A stretch of DNA of 64,000 nucleotides from contig NZ_LN997848.1 in assembly GCF_001511835.1 (NCBI RefSeq), positions 4,058,001 to 4,122,000 of the forward strand, given 5' to 3'. The stretch comes from Magnetospirillum sp. XM-1 (GTDB taxonomy: Bacteria; Pseudomonadota; Alphaproteobacteria; Rhodospirillales; Magnetospirillaceae). The notes under the pieces were generated by a model. The model did no database searches and was not told the origin of the DNA. It saw nothing but the letters and a program-made list of their open reading frames with translations. Shown one piece after another: positions 24,182 through 35,846 of the stretch (positions within the stretch are counted from its first letter, which is position 1; every line of letters starts with the position of its first letter). The translations under genes were made by a program, and so were the position numbers.

Positions 24182-25069
24182 ACGGCAATTGCTTCCAGTC
24201 TGTCGCTCGCGCCCGAAGGCAACCTGACCCGGTACCTTCAGGACATCCGCAAATTCCCCATGTTGCCGCCCGAGGAGGAATACCTCCTGGCCAAGCGCTT
24301 CCGCGAACACGGCGACCTGACCTCGGCCAACCGGCTGGTGACCAGCCATCTGCGCCTAGTGGCCAAGATCGCCATGGGCTATCGCGGCTATGGCCTGCCG
24401 CTCGGCGAGCTGATCAGCGAAGGCAATGTCGGCATGATGCAGGCGGTGCGCCGCTTCGACCCCGAACGGGGCTTCCGGCTGGCCACCTACGCCATGTGGT
24501 GGATCCGCGCCGCCATCCAGGAATACATCCTGCATTCCTGGTCGCTGGTGAAGATGGGCACCACCGCCGCCCAGAAGAAGCTGTTCTTCAACCTGCGCAA
24601 GCTCAAGGGCCAGATGCAGGCCATCGAGGAAGGCGACATGTCCGCCGAGAACGTGGCCCTGATCGCCACCAAGCTGGACGTCACCGAGGACGAGGTCGTC
24701 ACCATGAACCGGCGGCTGTCCAGCCCCGACCATTCGCTGAACGCGCCGGTGCGCGCCGAGGGCGAGGGCGAGTGGCAGGACTGGCTGGTGGACGACCACG
24801 AGGACCAGGAGACCGAACTGGGCGAGCGCGAGGAACTGGGCCAGCGCCGGCAGATGCTGACCAGCGCCCTGGCCGCCCTCAACGACCGCGAGCGGGCCAT
24901 CTTAGTCCAGCGCCGCCTCACCGAGGAGCCGGCCACCCTGGAAGACCTGTCCCAGCGCTACGGCATCTCGCGCGAGCGGGTGCGCCAGATCGAGGTGCGC
25001 GCCTTCGAGAAGCTGCAGAAGTCGGTGAAGTCGGCTTCCGCCCAGGCCGAATCCCAGAACCGGGCGTAA
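24179..25069 (+). CDS. rpoH: RNA polymerase heat-shock sigma factor RpoH (sigma-32)
   Basis: 296 aa. Region 2 is seen at about 45-115 (LVTSHLRLVAKIAMGYRGYG, LISEGNVGMMQAVRRFDPER, ATYAMWWIRAAIQEYILHSW). The RpoH box typical of sigma-32 follows (AAQKKLFFNLRKLK), and the region 4 helix-turn-helix is near 250-280 (LEDLSQRYGISRERVRQIEV). The ATG 24179 start has AGAGGAG 8 nt upstream. It directs transcription of chaperone and protease genes such as ftsH. Only one copy is visible here; alphaproteobacteria often have two. Regulation at the leader level is likely (see leader entry). Confidence 0.97.
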   Translation: MTAIASSLSLAPEGNLTRYLQDIRKFPMLPPEEEYLLAKRFREHGDLTSANRLVTSHLRLVAKIAMGYRGYGLPLGELISEGNVGMMQAVRRFDPERGFRLATYAMWWIRAAIQEYILHSWSLVKMGTTAAQKKLFFNLRKLKGQMQAIEEGDMSAENVALIATKLDVTEDEVVTMNRRLSSPDHSLNAPVRAEGEGEWQDWLVDDHEDQETELGEREELGQRRQMLTSALAALNDRERAILVQRRLTEEPATLEDLSQRYGISRERVRQIEVRAFEKLQKSVKSASAQAESQNRA

Positions 25070-25090
25070 GCCCCCTCAGGGACGACGAGA

Positions 25091-25121
25091 AAAGCCCCCG
25101 GCCCATGGCCGGGGGCTTTTT
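25091..25121 (+). terminator. Intrinsic terminator of rpoH
   Basis: AAAGCCCCCGGCC (25091-25103), a CAT loop, and GGCCGGGGGCTTT (25107-25119) run into TTTT. A strong GC stem with a T-run on the + strand lies 22 bp after the rpoH stop. A-residues on the other side make it potentially bidirectional with the convergent gene. Confidence 0.88.
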
Positions 25122-25157
25122 CGCATGTGGGGCGGAGGAAACGCCAGGAACGCCGTC

Positions 25158-25655
25158 TCAGCCCTTCTTGGAAACCTCGTCGCCCCAATCCTCGACCAGC
25201 TTCTTCTGCGCCGCCTTGAGGTTGTTGACCCGGCGCTGGCCGGTGGCCGCCAGATAGCTGGCCACCATGGGCGGCATGGCGGCGTAGATGCCCCAGCCGA
25301 TGGCGGAACAGCCATAGGCGGTCATCAGCATGATGGGATCGGTCAGCATGCGCAGCGCCTCGTCCAGGGTATGGACGCCGAACCACAGCGAGAAGAGATA
25401 AGGGAAGACGCCGGCGAAGTTCAGCCCGCCGACGCACAGGAAGGCGTATTTGTTGGGGCCCTTTTCGGTGGCCCACGACGCCAGGGTCGGCAGCATGCCG
25501 AACCCCACCAGGGCCACGGTGGGCAGCGAGAACGGCACCAGGGCGGCCAGGACCATCAGGACCACGCCCTTGTTGATTCCCGCGCCGCCGGTGCCGGCCT
25601 TCTTCGCCGCCGCCGCCGCCCGCGCCTGTTCCACTGCTGACATTTTCTTTGCCAT
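25158..25655 (-). CDS. Conserved-type membrane protein of unknown function
   Basis: 165 aa from ATG 25655; upstream in-frame starts give a less likely 16-residue extension. An Ala/Lys-rich cytoplasmic N-terminus precedes hydrophobic segments at about 28-52 (GVVLMVLAALVPFSLPTVAL), 78-98 (LNFAGVFPYLFSLWFGV) and 110-135 (IMLMTAYGCSAIGWGIYAAM). The C-terminus is charged (NNLKAAQKKLVEDWGDEVSK). I do not recognise the family. It is convergent with rpoH and downstream of the pseudokinase gene. Confidence 0.7.
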   Translation of the reverse strand: MAKKMSAVEQARAAAAAKKAGTGGAGINKGVVLMVLAALVPFSLPTVALVGFGMLPTLASWATEKGPNKYAFLCVGGLNFAGVFPYLFSLWFGVHTLDEALRMLTDPIMLMTAYGCSAIGWGIYAAMPPMVASYLAATGQRRVNNLKAAQKKLVEDWGDEVSKKG

Positions 25656-25723
25656 GGGCCGAAGCATGGCACCACGGCCCGCCGAAGGCAATGCCGCGGG
25701 CATCGAAGCTCAGATGGAGCGCC

Positions 25724-27814
25724 CTAAAAAACCGCTGAAATCACCACCACCGAAGCGGTGATCATGGCCACGATGATGCCGGTGACCGCCGCCGTCTGGC
25801 GCCCGATCTTGTCGGCCTCGGCGGCGCGCTCCTCGGTTTCCATCAAGATATGCTTGATCTCGTCCTCGGCGGCGGCGTACTGGGCCTGGGCGAAGGTGAA
25901 CTCCTGCTCGTCGCGCACCCGCTCGTCGACGTTTTCCAGCAGGTTGTAGATCTCCACCACCGACCCCTTGCGCACCAGCCGGGGGACTTCCTTTTCCAGT
26001 TCCTTGCGCTTCTCGCGGCCGTGGAAGCCCTGGACGATGGGAGCGATCATCACGCCCACCCAGGCGGCCAGGCCCGGCAGGGATTCCGGCCCCAGGCGGT
26101 ACTGCAGCACGGCGAACAGGTTCAGCGCCCCCATCATGGCCACGCTGGGATTGGAATCGTTGAGCGCGGTGAGGTTGCGGTCGATGTCCGAGCGCATGCG
26201 GGCGCCCAGGAAGGCGGCGATATGGCGGTCCACGGGAATCTGCTTGCCGTCGGCGCGCTTGGACGCCGCCACGTTGAGCGCCGGCAGCAATTCCTTGACC
26301 TCGACCACGTATTCCTCGCCCAGCAGCAGGCTCTGGCAGGGCAGCGCGTCGTTCAGCTCGTACAGGCAGCGCTCCAGTCCGTATCCCATTCCGGTCTGGG
26401 TCAGGTACGAGCGCAATTCCTTGAAGTTGGATTCCATCAGCGAGTTGTCGGGCTGGTATTCACCACGCATCTCGAACCACAGGCGCGGCACCTCGCGCAG
26501 GATGATCTCGGTCAGCAGCCTGGTGTCGCCGCGCGAAGCCATCACCGCCGCCAAGGCCGAGCCGAAGCCGTCCGGCATGGCGTTGAAGCCCTTGTAGCGG
26601 ATGGGGGCGGCCTGATCCAACAGGATCAGGACCTTGCACAGCATCAGGTCGGTGGAGCTTTTCTTGTCGGTGGACGAGTTGAGCGCCATGCGCACCACTT
26701 CCGCCACCACGTTCGCCTTGTCCTTGTCCTCGACGGCGCGGCGCAGCCACAGTTCCAGCTTGCCCTCGACCACCGGCGGAATGGCCTGGTCCCAGTTCTT
26801 GGACATGGCCTGGGACAGTTCGCGGCCGTTGAAATACTCCTTGCCCATGAAGGGGAAGCCGCGCGCCGCCCGCTTCTCGCCCCTGGGCTGCAGCGGCGAC
26901 ATGCGCCGCCCCGACAGCCAGAGATCCAGATCCTCGATGTCCCAGCGCTGCGAGCCGTCGTCGCACAGCAGGCCCTTCAGCAGCTCGATGATGGGCAGCG
27001 ACAACCGCTCGTCGCCGATCAGCAGATTGTAGCTGCCCTGCTGGATCTTGGCCGCCAGGATGGCCTCGTCGCCGAGGCCCGCCGCCGGATTGCGCCCCAG
27101 GATCAGGAAGGCGATGGTGACGCCCATCGCATAGAAATCCTCGGTATGGTCGCCGCTGCCCCGCGCGATGGGGGTGCACATTCCCGACTCGACGGTCTCG
27201 AACAGCACCGGCTGGTCAAAGGCCGGCGGCGTGCAGACGCAATCGCCGAAGGCGATGCGCTCGCCGTTGCCGTCGGCCCAGAACATGTTAGTGGGCCGGA
27301 TGGAGCGGTGGGGCACGCCGCGTCCGTCCATGTCCTTCAGCGCCGCCGTCAGCGGCTCCACCACCCGCTTGGTGATCTGGTATTCGTCGATGCGCGGAAT
27401 CTCGCCGCGCAGGGACGTCATCACCCGGTCGCCGGCCGGCCGCTCGTAGACCACGGTCATGCATTGGCGGCCGGCCGGCGGCCAGTTCATGGGCCCCCAT
27501 TCGACCAGTTGCAGCAGGCCGGGCGACGAGACGCCCTTCATAGCCCGCATCACGTTGACGCGGGGCGGCAGTTCCGGCTTGCAGATCAGGCCGAACAGGG
27601 CGCGGCTGGGGTCGCGCTTGTCCTCGGCGACGAAGGCGTCGGCCGAGGGCGTCGACAGTTCGGGCAAAGGCTGGTTGGAGCGGATAGTGTAACGGTCGCG
27701 CAGAACCCCGGGTGGACCGGTCTGCTTGACCACTTCCACCTTGACGTCATCGCCACCCTCGTCCTCGGCCGGATCGATCTCCGTCTCGATCTCGGCCTCG
27801 TCGATTTCCGACAT
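25724..27814 (-). CDS. Membrane-anchored Ser/Thr protein kinase-like protein, probable pseudokinase
   Basis: 696 aa. Residues about 38-310 have a protein-kinase fold pattern: ATP-lysine-like K79 (LFGLICKPEL), a catalytic-loop equivalent PHRSIRPTNMFW (168-179), the N176 metal residue, and the alpha-F Asp226 in HTEDFYAMGVTIAFLILGRN. The catalytic HRD aspartate is Ser171, and the DFG aspartate is replaced (AFG at 188-190), so phosphotransfer is unlikely. The rest (about 330-660) is a helical region of unknown type, with a coiled-coil-like Glu-rich stretch and one C-terminal membrane helix (about 672-695). The N-terminus is strongly acidic. It may act as a scaffold or regulator. It follows purA on the same strand after 109 bp. 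Confidence 0.75.
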   Translation of the reverse strand: MSEIDEAEIETEIDPAEDEGGDDVKVEVVKQTGPPGVLRDRYTIRSNQPLPELSTPSADAFVAEDKRDPSRALFGLICKPELPPRVNVMRAMKGVSSPGLLQLVEWGPMNWPPAGRQCMTVVYERPAGDRVMTSLRGEIPRIDEYQITKRVVEPLTAALKDMDGRGVPHRSIRPTNMFWADGNGERIAFGDCVCTPPAFDQPVLFETVESGMCTPIARGSGDHTEDFYAMGVTIAFLILGRNPAAGLGDEAILAAKIQQGSYNLLIGDERLSLPIIELLKGLLCDDGSQRWDIEDLDLWLSGRRMSPLQPRGEKRAARGFPFMGKEYFNGRELSQAMSKNWDQAIPPVVEGKLELWLRRAVEDKDKANVVAEVVRMALNSSTDKKSSTDLMLCKVLILLDQAAPIRYKGFNAMPDGFGSALAAVMASRGDTRLLTEIILREVPRLWFEMRGEYQPDNSLMESNFKELRSYLTQTGMGYGLERCLYELNDALPCQSLLLGEEYVVEVKELLPALNVAASKRADGKQIPVDRHIAAFLGARMRSDIDRNLTALNDSNPSVAMMGALNLFAVLQYRLGPESLPGLAAWVGVMIAPIVQGFHGREKRKELEKEVPRLVRKGSVVEIYNLLENVDERVRDEQEFTFAQAQYAAAEDEIKHILMETEERAAEADKIGRQTAAVTGIIVAMITASVVVISAVF

Positions 27815-27830
27815 CTGCCCCTTCCATGGG

Positions 27831-27853
27831 CCGGCCCCCTTTGACGGGGCCGG
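27831..27853 (-). terminator. Stem-loop between purA and the pseudokinase gene
   Basis: CCGGCCCC (27831-27838) pairs with GGGGCCGG (27846-27853) over a 7-nt loop, just upstream of the pseudokinase ATG. No T-run follows on the minus strand. It may be a weak purA terminator or a leader hairpin of the downstream gene. Confidence 0.4.
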
Positions 27854-27923
27854 ACTGCTTCTCAGTCTAAAGGCGGAAAGGCCGTCCTACAATCAGATCG
27901 CTACAAAATCAGGTGGCGCCCGC

Positions 27924-29213
<1,290 letters not shown>

Positions 29214-29223
29214 TACTCGTCCC

Positions 29224-30366
29224 CTAACCTAATTCCACGTCAACGATACCGTCGGTGCCGAGGCGATGCCCGCAGCCCTGACGTCTTGCTTCCACCACCG
29301 GATCGGCGGAGGGCTCCAGCCCCGACACCGTCACCCAGCCCTGGGCGCGGAACGCCTGGGCCCAGGCCCGGGGCGTCCCCGCCGGAACGAACAGCCGCTT
29401 GGGCGGCTTCGGCCCGGGAAGAGCGGCGAGAACCGAATCCATGAACAGCGTGGCGCCGGTGGCCGGCTCGTCCCCGCCCTGATAGCGGCCGCCACGCCCC
29501 AGCTCGGCACCGATATTGCGGGCGAACAGGGTGAAGGACAGGCCGGTATGGTATTCGAAACCGCGATTCTCCACCGGATCGACGGTCAGCGTCAGGCCCG
29601 GCAGGTCGGCGGCGACCAGTTCCACCACCTGGGACAGACGGTCGCGCTCGACGGCGGCGGCGGGCGGCAGGTCCAGGGCGCCCAGCTCGGCCAGCGCGCG
29701 GGCGGCGGGGCCGGCGGCGGCGATCAGGGATTGCAGCACCGGAGCGGCGGTGCCGCCCAGACTGGCCACCATGGCGCTGTCCTTGTGGTCCAGCGCGGCG
29801 CGCAGGCGCTCGGCGGCCTCGCCGGTGATGCCGTAGGCGGCAAACACCGCCGGAACCAGGGTGGGCAGGGCCAGGTCGGCGGAGACGCCGGACACGCCCA
29901 GATCGGCCAGGGCCTCGGCGATCATCACCAGCACTTCGGCATCGGCGGCGGCGGCGTCCGAGCCGATCAGCTCGATCCCCGCCTGGCCGAACTGGCGCTC
30001 GGGGCGCAACTGGCTGCCCTTCACGCGCAGCACCTGGCCGGCATAGGACAGGCGCAGCGGCCGGGGCTGGCTGCCGAGGCGGGTGGCGGCGATGCGGGCC
30101 ACCTGCGGCGTCATGTCGGCGCGCAGCCCCATCATCTTCTGGCTCATGGGATCCATGACCCGGAAGGTCTGGGACGAGGTGCCGCCGCCGGCGCCGTCCA
30201 GCAGGCTTTCCTCGAACTCGATCAGCGGCGGCTTGACCCGGTCGTAACCATGACGGGCGAAAATACTCATCAGGCCGTGGACGACGGAAGCTTCGAACTC
30301 CGCGTCGGGGGGCAGCATGTCGCGCAGGCCGGCGGGCAGCAAGGCCCGATTGGCGGTTTCGGTCAT
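29224..30366 (-). CDS. hisZ: ATP phosphoribosyltransferase regulatory subunit HisZ
   Basis: 380 aa from ATG 30366 ([20 protein letters not shown]). A longer in-frame extension to 30798 runs over the next gene's end and is not real. It is a paralogue of histidyl-tRNA synthetase: motif 2-like [20 protein letters not shown] and [20 protein letters not shown] are present, but the anticodon-binding domain is reduced to about 75 residues. Length and the RADMTPQ signature fit HisZ rather than HisS. It pairs with the short HisG to start histidine synthesis. Linkage to purA is frequent in Proteobacteria. Confidence 0.92.
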   Translation of the reverse strand: MTETANRALLPAGLRDMLPPDAEFEASVVHGLMSIFARHGYDRVKPPLIEFEESLLDGAGGGTSSQTFRVMDPMSQKMMGLRADMTPQVARIAATRLGSQPRPLRLSYAGQVLRVKGSQLRPERQFGQAGIELIGSDAAAADAEVLVMIAEALADLGVSGVSADLALPTLVPAVFAAYGITGEAAERLRAALDHKDSAMVASLGGTAAPVLQSLIAAAGPAARALAELGALDLPPAAAVERDRLSQVVELVAADLPGLTLTVDPVENRGFEYHTGLSFTLFARNIGAELGRGGRYQGGDEPATGATLFMDSVLAALPGPKPPKRLFVPAGTPRAWAQAFRAQGWVTVSGLEPSADPVVEARRQGCGHRLGTDGIVDVELG

Positions 30367-30488
30367 CTCTTGGTGTCGCAACCTGGAACAAGGGACAGGC
30401 GTCCGAGGGACGCCCGCCCGGTTATCTGGCATCTGCCGATGTATCGCGTTTGGCCCCCCGGGGCAAACGGAATCGGGTTCCCGGCGCC

Positions 30489-31880
30489 TTAAAACCGCCG
30501 CCGGTCGCCCAGATCGTTCAGGCACTTCATCACGCCCTCGGAGGCGGTGGCGGCGCGCGCGATGGCGGCCAGCGCCCCATCCAGGTCGCCGCTGCGGAAG
30601 GCCTTGGCCGCATCGATGCCGTGGCGATGCACCTCGCGGTGCGGAGCCTCCAGGGCGGCATAGGCCGGATGCTTCAAGATGCTCTCGTCGCTGAGCGCCG
30701 CGCACCACTTGCCGAGACGGCAGCTGGTATGGTCGGCCAGTTCCTCGGGATTGAGCACCTCGCGTCCCACCACCATGTCGGCGAGGCGCTTGCGCCACAG
30801 CATGTGGTCGGACTTGGCCACGTGCAGGGTGAAGTCCTCGATCTCCAGCGACGACATGTCGTTCAGCGTGGCGAGAATGCCCTTCGACGCCTTGTCCATC
30901 TCGTCGACCACGTCGGAGATGGTGGCGACGTTGCGCGCCGACAGGGTGGCGATGGCCCCGACGCCTTCGGAGACGTCCGAGGAGGCGGCGGTCTGCTGGT
31001 TCAGGATACCCGCGATCTCGGCCATCTTCATGGAGACGCCGTGGACCTGGTCGACCAGCCGGCCCATGCCCTGGCTGGTGGTGTTGATGACGCCCTCGCC
31101 GTGTTCGACGGCGCTGGCACCGTCTTGCATGGTGCGGACGATCTCGCCCATCTCGACCCGCAGGTTCTCGATGCGCGAACGGATGTCGACGGTGGCCCGC
31201 GCCGTCTGGTTGGCGAGGTTCTTCACTTCGTTGGCGACCACGGCGAAGCCCTTGCCCGCCTCGCCGGCCCGCGCCGCCTCGATGGTGGCGTTCAAGGCCA
31301 GCAGGTTGGTCTGCGACGCGATGTCCTCGATCTGGTTGACGATGTCGCCGATCTGAACCGAGGCCTGGGCCAGGCTGTCCACCTTGCCGGCGGCGGCCTG
31401 CACGGCCTCGGCGATGGCGTGCATGGCGCCGATGGCCTGGTCGGCGGCAACGCGGCTTTCCGCCGCCACTTCCTGCGCCGATCCGGCATCGGCTGCCGCC
31501 GCCTTGGACGTGGCGGCGATCTGGGCCACGCTGGCCACCAGTTGCTGGGCTGCGGTGGCGATGGTCTGCGAGCGGCGATCGACCTCGTTGACGTCGCGCA
31601 TCATGCCGGCGGCCTTGGTCACCGCCTCGTTGACGTTGACCGACAGGCCGACATCCAGCTTCAGGGTGGCCTGGGCCTGCGCCTCAAGCGTTTCGGCCAG
31701 ACGCTTGATCTTCGACGTGGTCGGGCAGGCGCCGGAAGGGACCGAGTGGTACTTGCCGCTCAGCAACTGGTCGAGGGCCTGTTCCACAGCCGCCAGACGA
31801 GCCAGCGCCACGCCATCGTCACTCGACTGCGCCGGACCCTGCACCTTGACGGCAGCGCTTCCACCCTTGAACCAAGCCAT
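30489..31880 (-). CDS. Soluble methyl-accepting chemotaxis protein with C-terminal CZB zinc-binding domain
   Basis: 463 aa from ATG 31880; the 7-residue upstream extension is less likely. No membrane helix is present, so it is cytoplasmic. Residues about 90-350 form the long signalling helices, with the conserved hairpin tip [20 protein letters not shown] then [18 protein letters not shown]. The C-terminal about 110 residues carry the CZB pattern: His in [12 protein letters not shown], the Cys in CRLGKWC, and the His pair in HREVHRHG, which binds zinc and in known cases senses oxidants or zinc. It would signal to CheA-CheW. There is no che gene nearby. Confidence 0.9.
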   Translation of the reverse strand: MAWFKGGSAAVKVQGPAQSSDDGVALARLAAVEQALDQLLSGKYHSVPSGACPTTSKIKRLAETLEAQAQATLKLDVGLSVNVNEAVTKAAGMMRDVNEVDRRSQTIATAAQQLVASVAQIAATSKAAAADAGSAQEVAAESRVAADQAIGAMHAIAEAVQAAAGKVDSLAQASVQIGDIVNQIEDIASQTNLLALNATIEAARAGEAGKGFAVVANEVKNLANQTARATVDIRSRIENLRVEMGEIVRTMQDGASAVEHGEGVINTTSQGMGRLVDQVHGVSMKMAEIAGILNQQTAASSDVSEGVGAIATLSARNVATISDVVDEMDKASKGILATLNDMSSLEIEDFTLHVAKSDHMLWRKRLADMVVGREVLNPEELADHTSCRLGKWCAALSDESILKHPAYAALEAPHREVHRHGIDAAKAFRSGDLDGALAAIARAATASEGVMKCLNDLGDRRRF

Positions 31881-32022
31881 TTCTCTCTTCCTCGTCGGCA
31901 ACGGAATCTAGGGCTATCACCCTATGGGGGAACACTTACATTACCAGAGGGAAATATGCCATCCGCATGAACGTGATTACGCTTTTATATGAGGAATGAC
32001 GAAACCTTACGGAAACGACAAA

Positions 32023-32046
32023 GGCCGCGGCGTCACCGCCGCGGCC
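32023..32046 (-). terminator. Terminator of serA
   Basis: GGCCGCGGCG (32023-32032), TCAC loop, CGCCGCGGCC (32037-32046): a perfect 10-bp stem 24 bp after the serA stop. On the minus strand it is followed by TTTGTCGTTT, a broken T-run. Confidence 0.7.
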
Positions 32047-32069
32047 CCGTCCATGGTCTGAAAAACCGA

Positions 32070-33650
32070 TCAGGCGAAGGTCAGGAACTTGGCCTGGACC
32101 ACCTGGGGCAGCGCCCGGACCTTCTCCAGCAGATCGGCGGAAACCGGCTGGTCCACCTGGGTCAGCAGGATGGCGTCGCCGCCCGCCTCGGCGCGGCCGA
32201 GGTGGAAGGTGGCGATGTTGACGCCATTGGCGCCCAGCAGGGTGCCCAGCGCGCCGATGAAGCCGGGCTTATCCTGGTTGGTGACGTAGAGCATGTTCTC
32301 GCCCAGCTCGGCCTCGATGGAGATGCCCTTGATCTCCACCACGCGGGCCTTGTCGCCGCCGAACAGGGTGCCGGCCACCGAACGATCGCGCTTGTCGGTG
32401 GTGACGGTCAGGCGCACCAGGGTGTGGTAGTCGCCCTCGGTCTCGGACTTGACCTCGGACACCTTGATGTTGCGCTCCTTGGCCACCACGGGGGCGTTGA
32501 CCATGTTGACGGCCTCGTTCATGGGCTTCAACAGCCCTTCGAGGACCATGGCGGTCAGCGGCTTGGTGTTCAGCGTGGCGACGTGGCCGAGATACTCGAT
32601 CTTCACGTCCTTGATGCCGGTCTCGGTCAACTGGCCGGCAAAGCTGCCGATCTGGTTGGCCAGCGTCATGTACGGCTTCAGCTTGGGCGCGTCCTCGGCC
32701 GACACCGACGGGATGTTGAGAGCGTTGGTGACGGCGCCGGTCAGCAGGTAATCGGCCATCTGCTCGGCCACCTGCAGGGCGACGTTCTCCTGGGCTTCCG
32801 AGGTCGAGGCGCCCAGATGCGGGGTGCAGACCACCTTCGGGTTGCCGAACAGGGCGTTTTCCTTGGCCGGCTCGGTCTTGAAGACGTCCAGCGCGGCGCC
32901 GGCCACCTGGCCGGATTCAAGGGCCGCCAGCAGGTCTTCCTCGACCACCAGGCCGCCGCGGGCGCAATTGATGATGCGCACGCCCTTCTTCATCTTGGCC
33001 ATGGCCTTGGCGTCGATGATGTTGCGGGTGGCATCGGTGAGCGGCGTGTGCAGCGTGATGAAGTCGGCGCGGGGGAACAGCTCGTCCAGTTCCACCTTCT
33101 CGACGTTCAGCTCCTTGGCGCGCTCGACGGACAGGAAGGGGTCGTAGGCGACGACGCGCATGCGCAACCCTTGAGCGCGGTCGGCGACGATGGCGCCGAT
33201 ATTGCCGCAGCCGACGATGCCCAGCACCTTGCCGGTGAGTTCCACGCCCATGAAGCGGTTCTTCTCCCACTTGCCGGCGTGGGTGCTGGCATTGGCCTCG
33301 GGGATTTCGCGGGCCAGGGCGAACATCATGGCGATGGCGTGCTCGGCGGTGGTGATGGAATTGCCGAAGGGGGTGTTCATCACCACGATGCCGCGGCCGG
33401 TGGCGGCGGGCACGTCCACGTTGTCGACGCCGATACCGGCGCGGCCGACAACCTTCAGGTTGGTGGCGGCGGCCAGGATCTCGGCGGTGACCTTGGTGTT
33501 GGAACGGATGGCCAGGCCGTCGTACTGGCCGATGATGGCCTTCAGCTCGTCGGGAGCGAGACCGGTCTTCACGTCGGTTTCGATGCCGCGATCCTTGAAG
33601 ATCTGAACGGCGGCGGGGCTCAACTTGTCGCTGATGAGAACCTTGGGCAT
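32070..33650 (-). CDS. serA: D-3-phosphoglycerate dehydrogenase
   Basis: 526 aa, the long type. It oxidises 3-phosphoglycerate with NAD+, the first step of serine synthesis. The order is an N-terminal substrate domain (KVLISDKLSPAAVQIFKDRG), a Rossmann motif GKVLGIVGCGNIGAIVADRA near 140-160, the catalytic region NCARGGLVVEEDLLAALESG, and GAALDVFKTEPA followed by HLGASTSEAQENVA. An intervening allosteric domain and a C-terminal ACT domain (ENMLYVTNQDKPGFIGALGT) follow. It lies 70 bp downstream of serC, and a serC-serA unit is typical of alphaproteobacteria. Confidence 0.97.
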   Translation of the reverse strand: MPKVLISDKLSPAAVQIFKDRGIETDVKTGLAPDELKAIIGQYDGLAIRSNTKVTAEILAAATNLKVVGRAGIGVDNVDVPAATGRGIVVMNTPFGNSITTAEHAIAMMFALAREIPEANASTHAGKWEKNRFMGVELTGKVLGIVGCGNIGAIVADRAQGLRMRVVAYDPFLSVERAKELNVEKVELDELFPRADFITLHTPLTDATRNIIDAKAMAKMKKGVRIINCARGGLVVEEDLLAALESGQVAGAALDVFKTEPAKENALFGNPKVVCTPHLGASTSEAQENVALQVAEQMADYLLTGAVTNALNIPSVSAEDAPKLKPYMTLANQIGSFAGQLTETGIKDVKIEYLGHVATLNTKPLTAMVLEGLLKPMNEAVNMVNAPVVAKERNIKVSEVKSETEGDYHTLVRLTVTTDKRDRSVAGTLFGGDKARVVEIKGISIEAELGENMLYVTNQDKPGFIGALGTLLGANGVNIATFHLGRAEAGGDAILLTQVDQPVSADLLEKVRALPQVVQAKFLTFA

Positions 33651-33672
33651 CTGGACTTCCTCACATGGAGTT

Positions 33673-33702
33673 CGGGCGCCGCTTTTTGAAAAGCGGCGCC
33701 CG
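33673..33702. terminator. Long stem-loop between serC and serA
   Basis: CGGGCGCCGCTTTT (33673-33686) is complementary to AAAAGCGGCGCCCG (33689-33702). The innermost pairs must open to form a loop. It fills the 70-bp gap between the two serine genes, and T residues lie inside the stem rather than after it on the minus strand. Partial termination or mRNA protection between serC and serA is likely. Confidence 0.55.
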
Positions 33703-33720
33703 GTTCACGGTGTTTGTTGA

Positions 33721-34899
<1,179 letters not shown>

Positions 34900-35060
34900 A
34901 AGATATAACCCTCCCTCGCAGAAGGGACGCGGCCCGTTGGGGGACCGTGGCCCGGGCGGAGTGTATGAGGCCGAAGGGGGATTCGCAACGAAGCATTTAT
35001 CCACCGCGCATATTCCTTGCCGGTGGTGGCGCGCCCCCGTCGGCATTGGTATTCTCCACG

Positions 35061-35846
35061 ATGATGAACAGCCCCTTCGACGCAACCGCCGCGCTCCGCG
35101 CCATGACCTCGACCACATCGGGGGGCCTGAGTTCGCCCATCCGCGACGCCGCGTTCGAGGCGGTGCGGACCCTGGTGGGGGCCGCAATGCCCAAGGGGCC
35201 GGACGCCGTCGTCGCGGCGGTGGGCGAGGTCCAGGCCTATGCCGAGGGTCTGTGGGCGTCGGTGCGGGCCACCCCGGCCTTCGCGCTGGGCACCAAACCG
35301 GCCGGCTGCGCCAAGGGCTGCGGCTGGTGCTGCCACCAAAGGGTGGGCGCCACGGTGACCGAGGTGTTCCATGTGGCGAATTCCCTGCGCCGCCGTCCGG
35401 ACGGCGCGCCGCTGATCGACCGGCTGAAGGCGTGGAATTCCGGACGGCCCTGCGTCTTCCTGATCGACAATGCCTGCGCCATCTACGACGTGCGGCCCAT
35501 GAAGTGCCGGGGCGTCTATCAGGTGGACGTGCGGTGGTGCATGTCCACCTTCGCCAAGCAGGACGCGCCGCTGTTCGGCCCGCCTCCCAGTCCCGAATTC
35601 CAGCAACAGCCCAAGGACGTGTTCGACGGCGCGGTGTTCGGCCTGGCCCATCCGCTGCACATGGCGGGCCGCGACTGTCCCGGCGTGGATTTCGTCCCGG
35701 CCTTGAAGACGGTGATCGACCGCCCCGACGCGGCGCGGGCGTGGTGGCGGGGCGAAACGGTATTTCCCGCCGAGGCGCGCCTGCACGACTGGTTCCCTCC
35801 GGTCAAGCGGGGCAAGTCCCCGAAGGCCAAGAGCCGTGGGCGCTGA
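35061..35846 (+). CDS. YkgJ-type cysteine cluster protein
   Basis: 261 aa from ATG 35061 (or 35064); the extension to 34947 lacks family character. Cysteine clusters are [14 protein letters not shown] (about 88-101) and [21 protein letters not shown] (split as CVF..C and KCRG), typical of putative Fe-S or zinc binding CxxxCxxCC proteins. [12 protein letters not shown] follows. The function of the family is not established. It overlaps the kinase gene downstream by 11 bp, so the two may be co-expressed. Confidence 0.8.
   Translation: MMNSPFDATAALRAMTSTTSGGLSSPIRDAAFEAVRTLVGAAMPKGPDAVVAAVGEVQAYAEGLWASVRATPAFALGTKPAGCAKGCGWCCHQRVGATVTEVFHVANSLRRRPDGAPLIDRLKAWNSGRPCVFLIDNACAIYDVRPMKCRGVYQVDVRWCMSTFAKQDAPLFGPPPSPEFQQQPKDVFDGAVFGLAHPLHMAGRDCPGVDFVPALKTVIDRPDAARAWWRGETVFPAEARLHDWFPPVKRGKSPKAKSRGR

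Noticed and set aside
34947..35060. Extended N-terminus of the YkgJ-type protein
   Set aside because: The 38 extra residues are basic and unstructured, overlap the serC promoter region and precede a double ATG at the family-like start.
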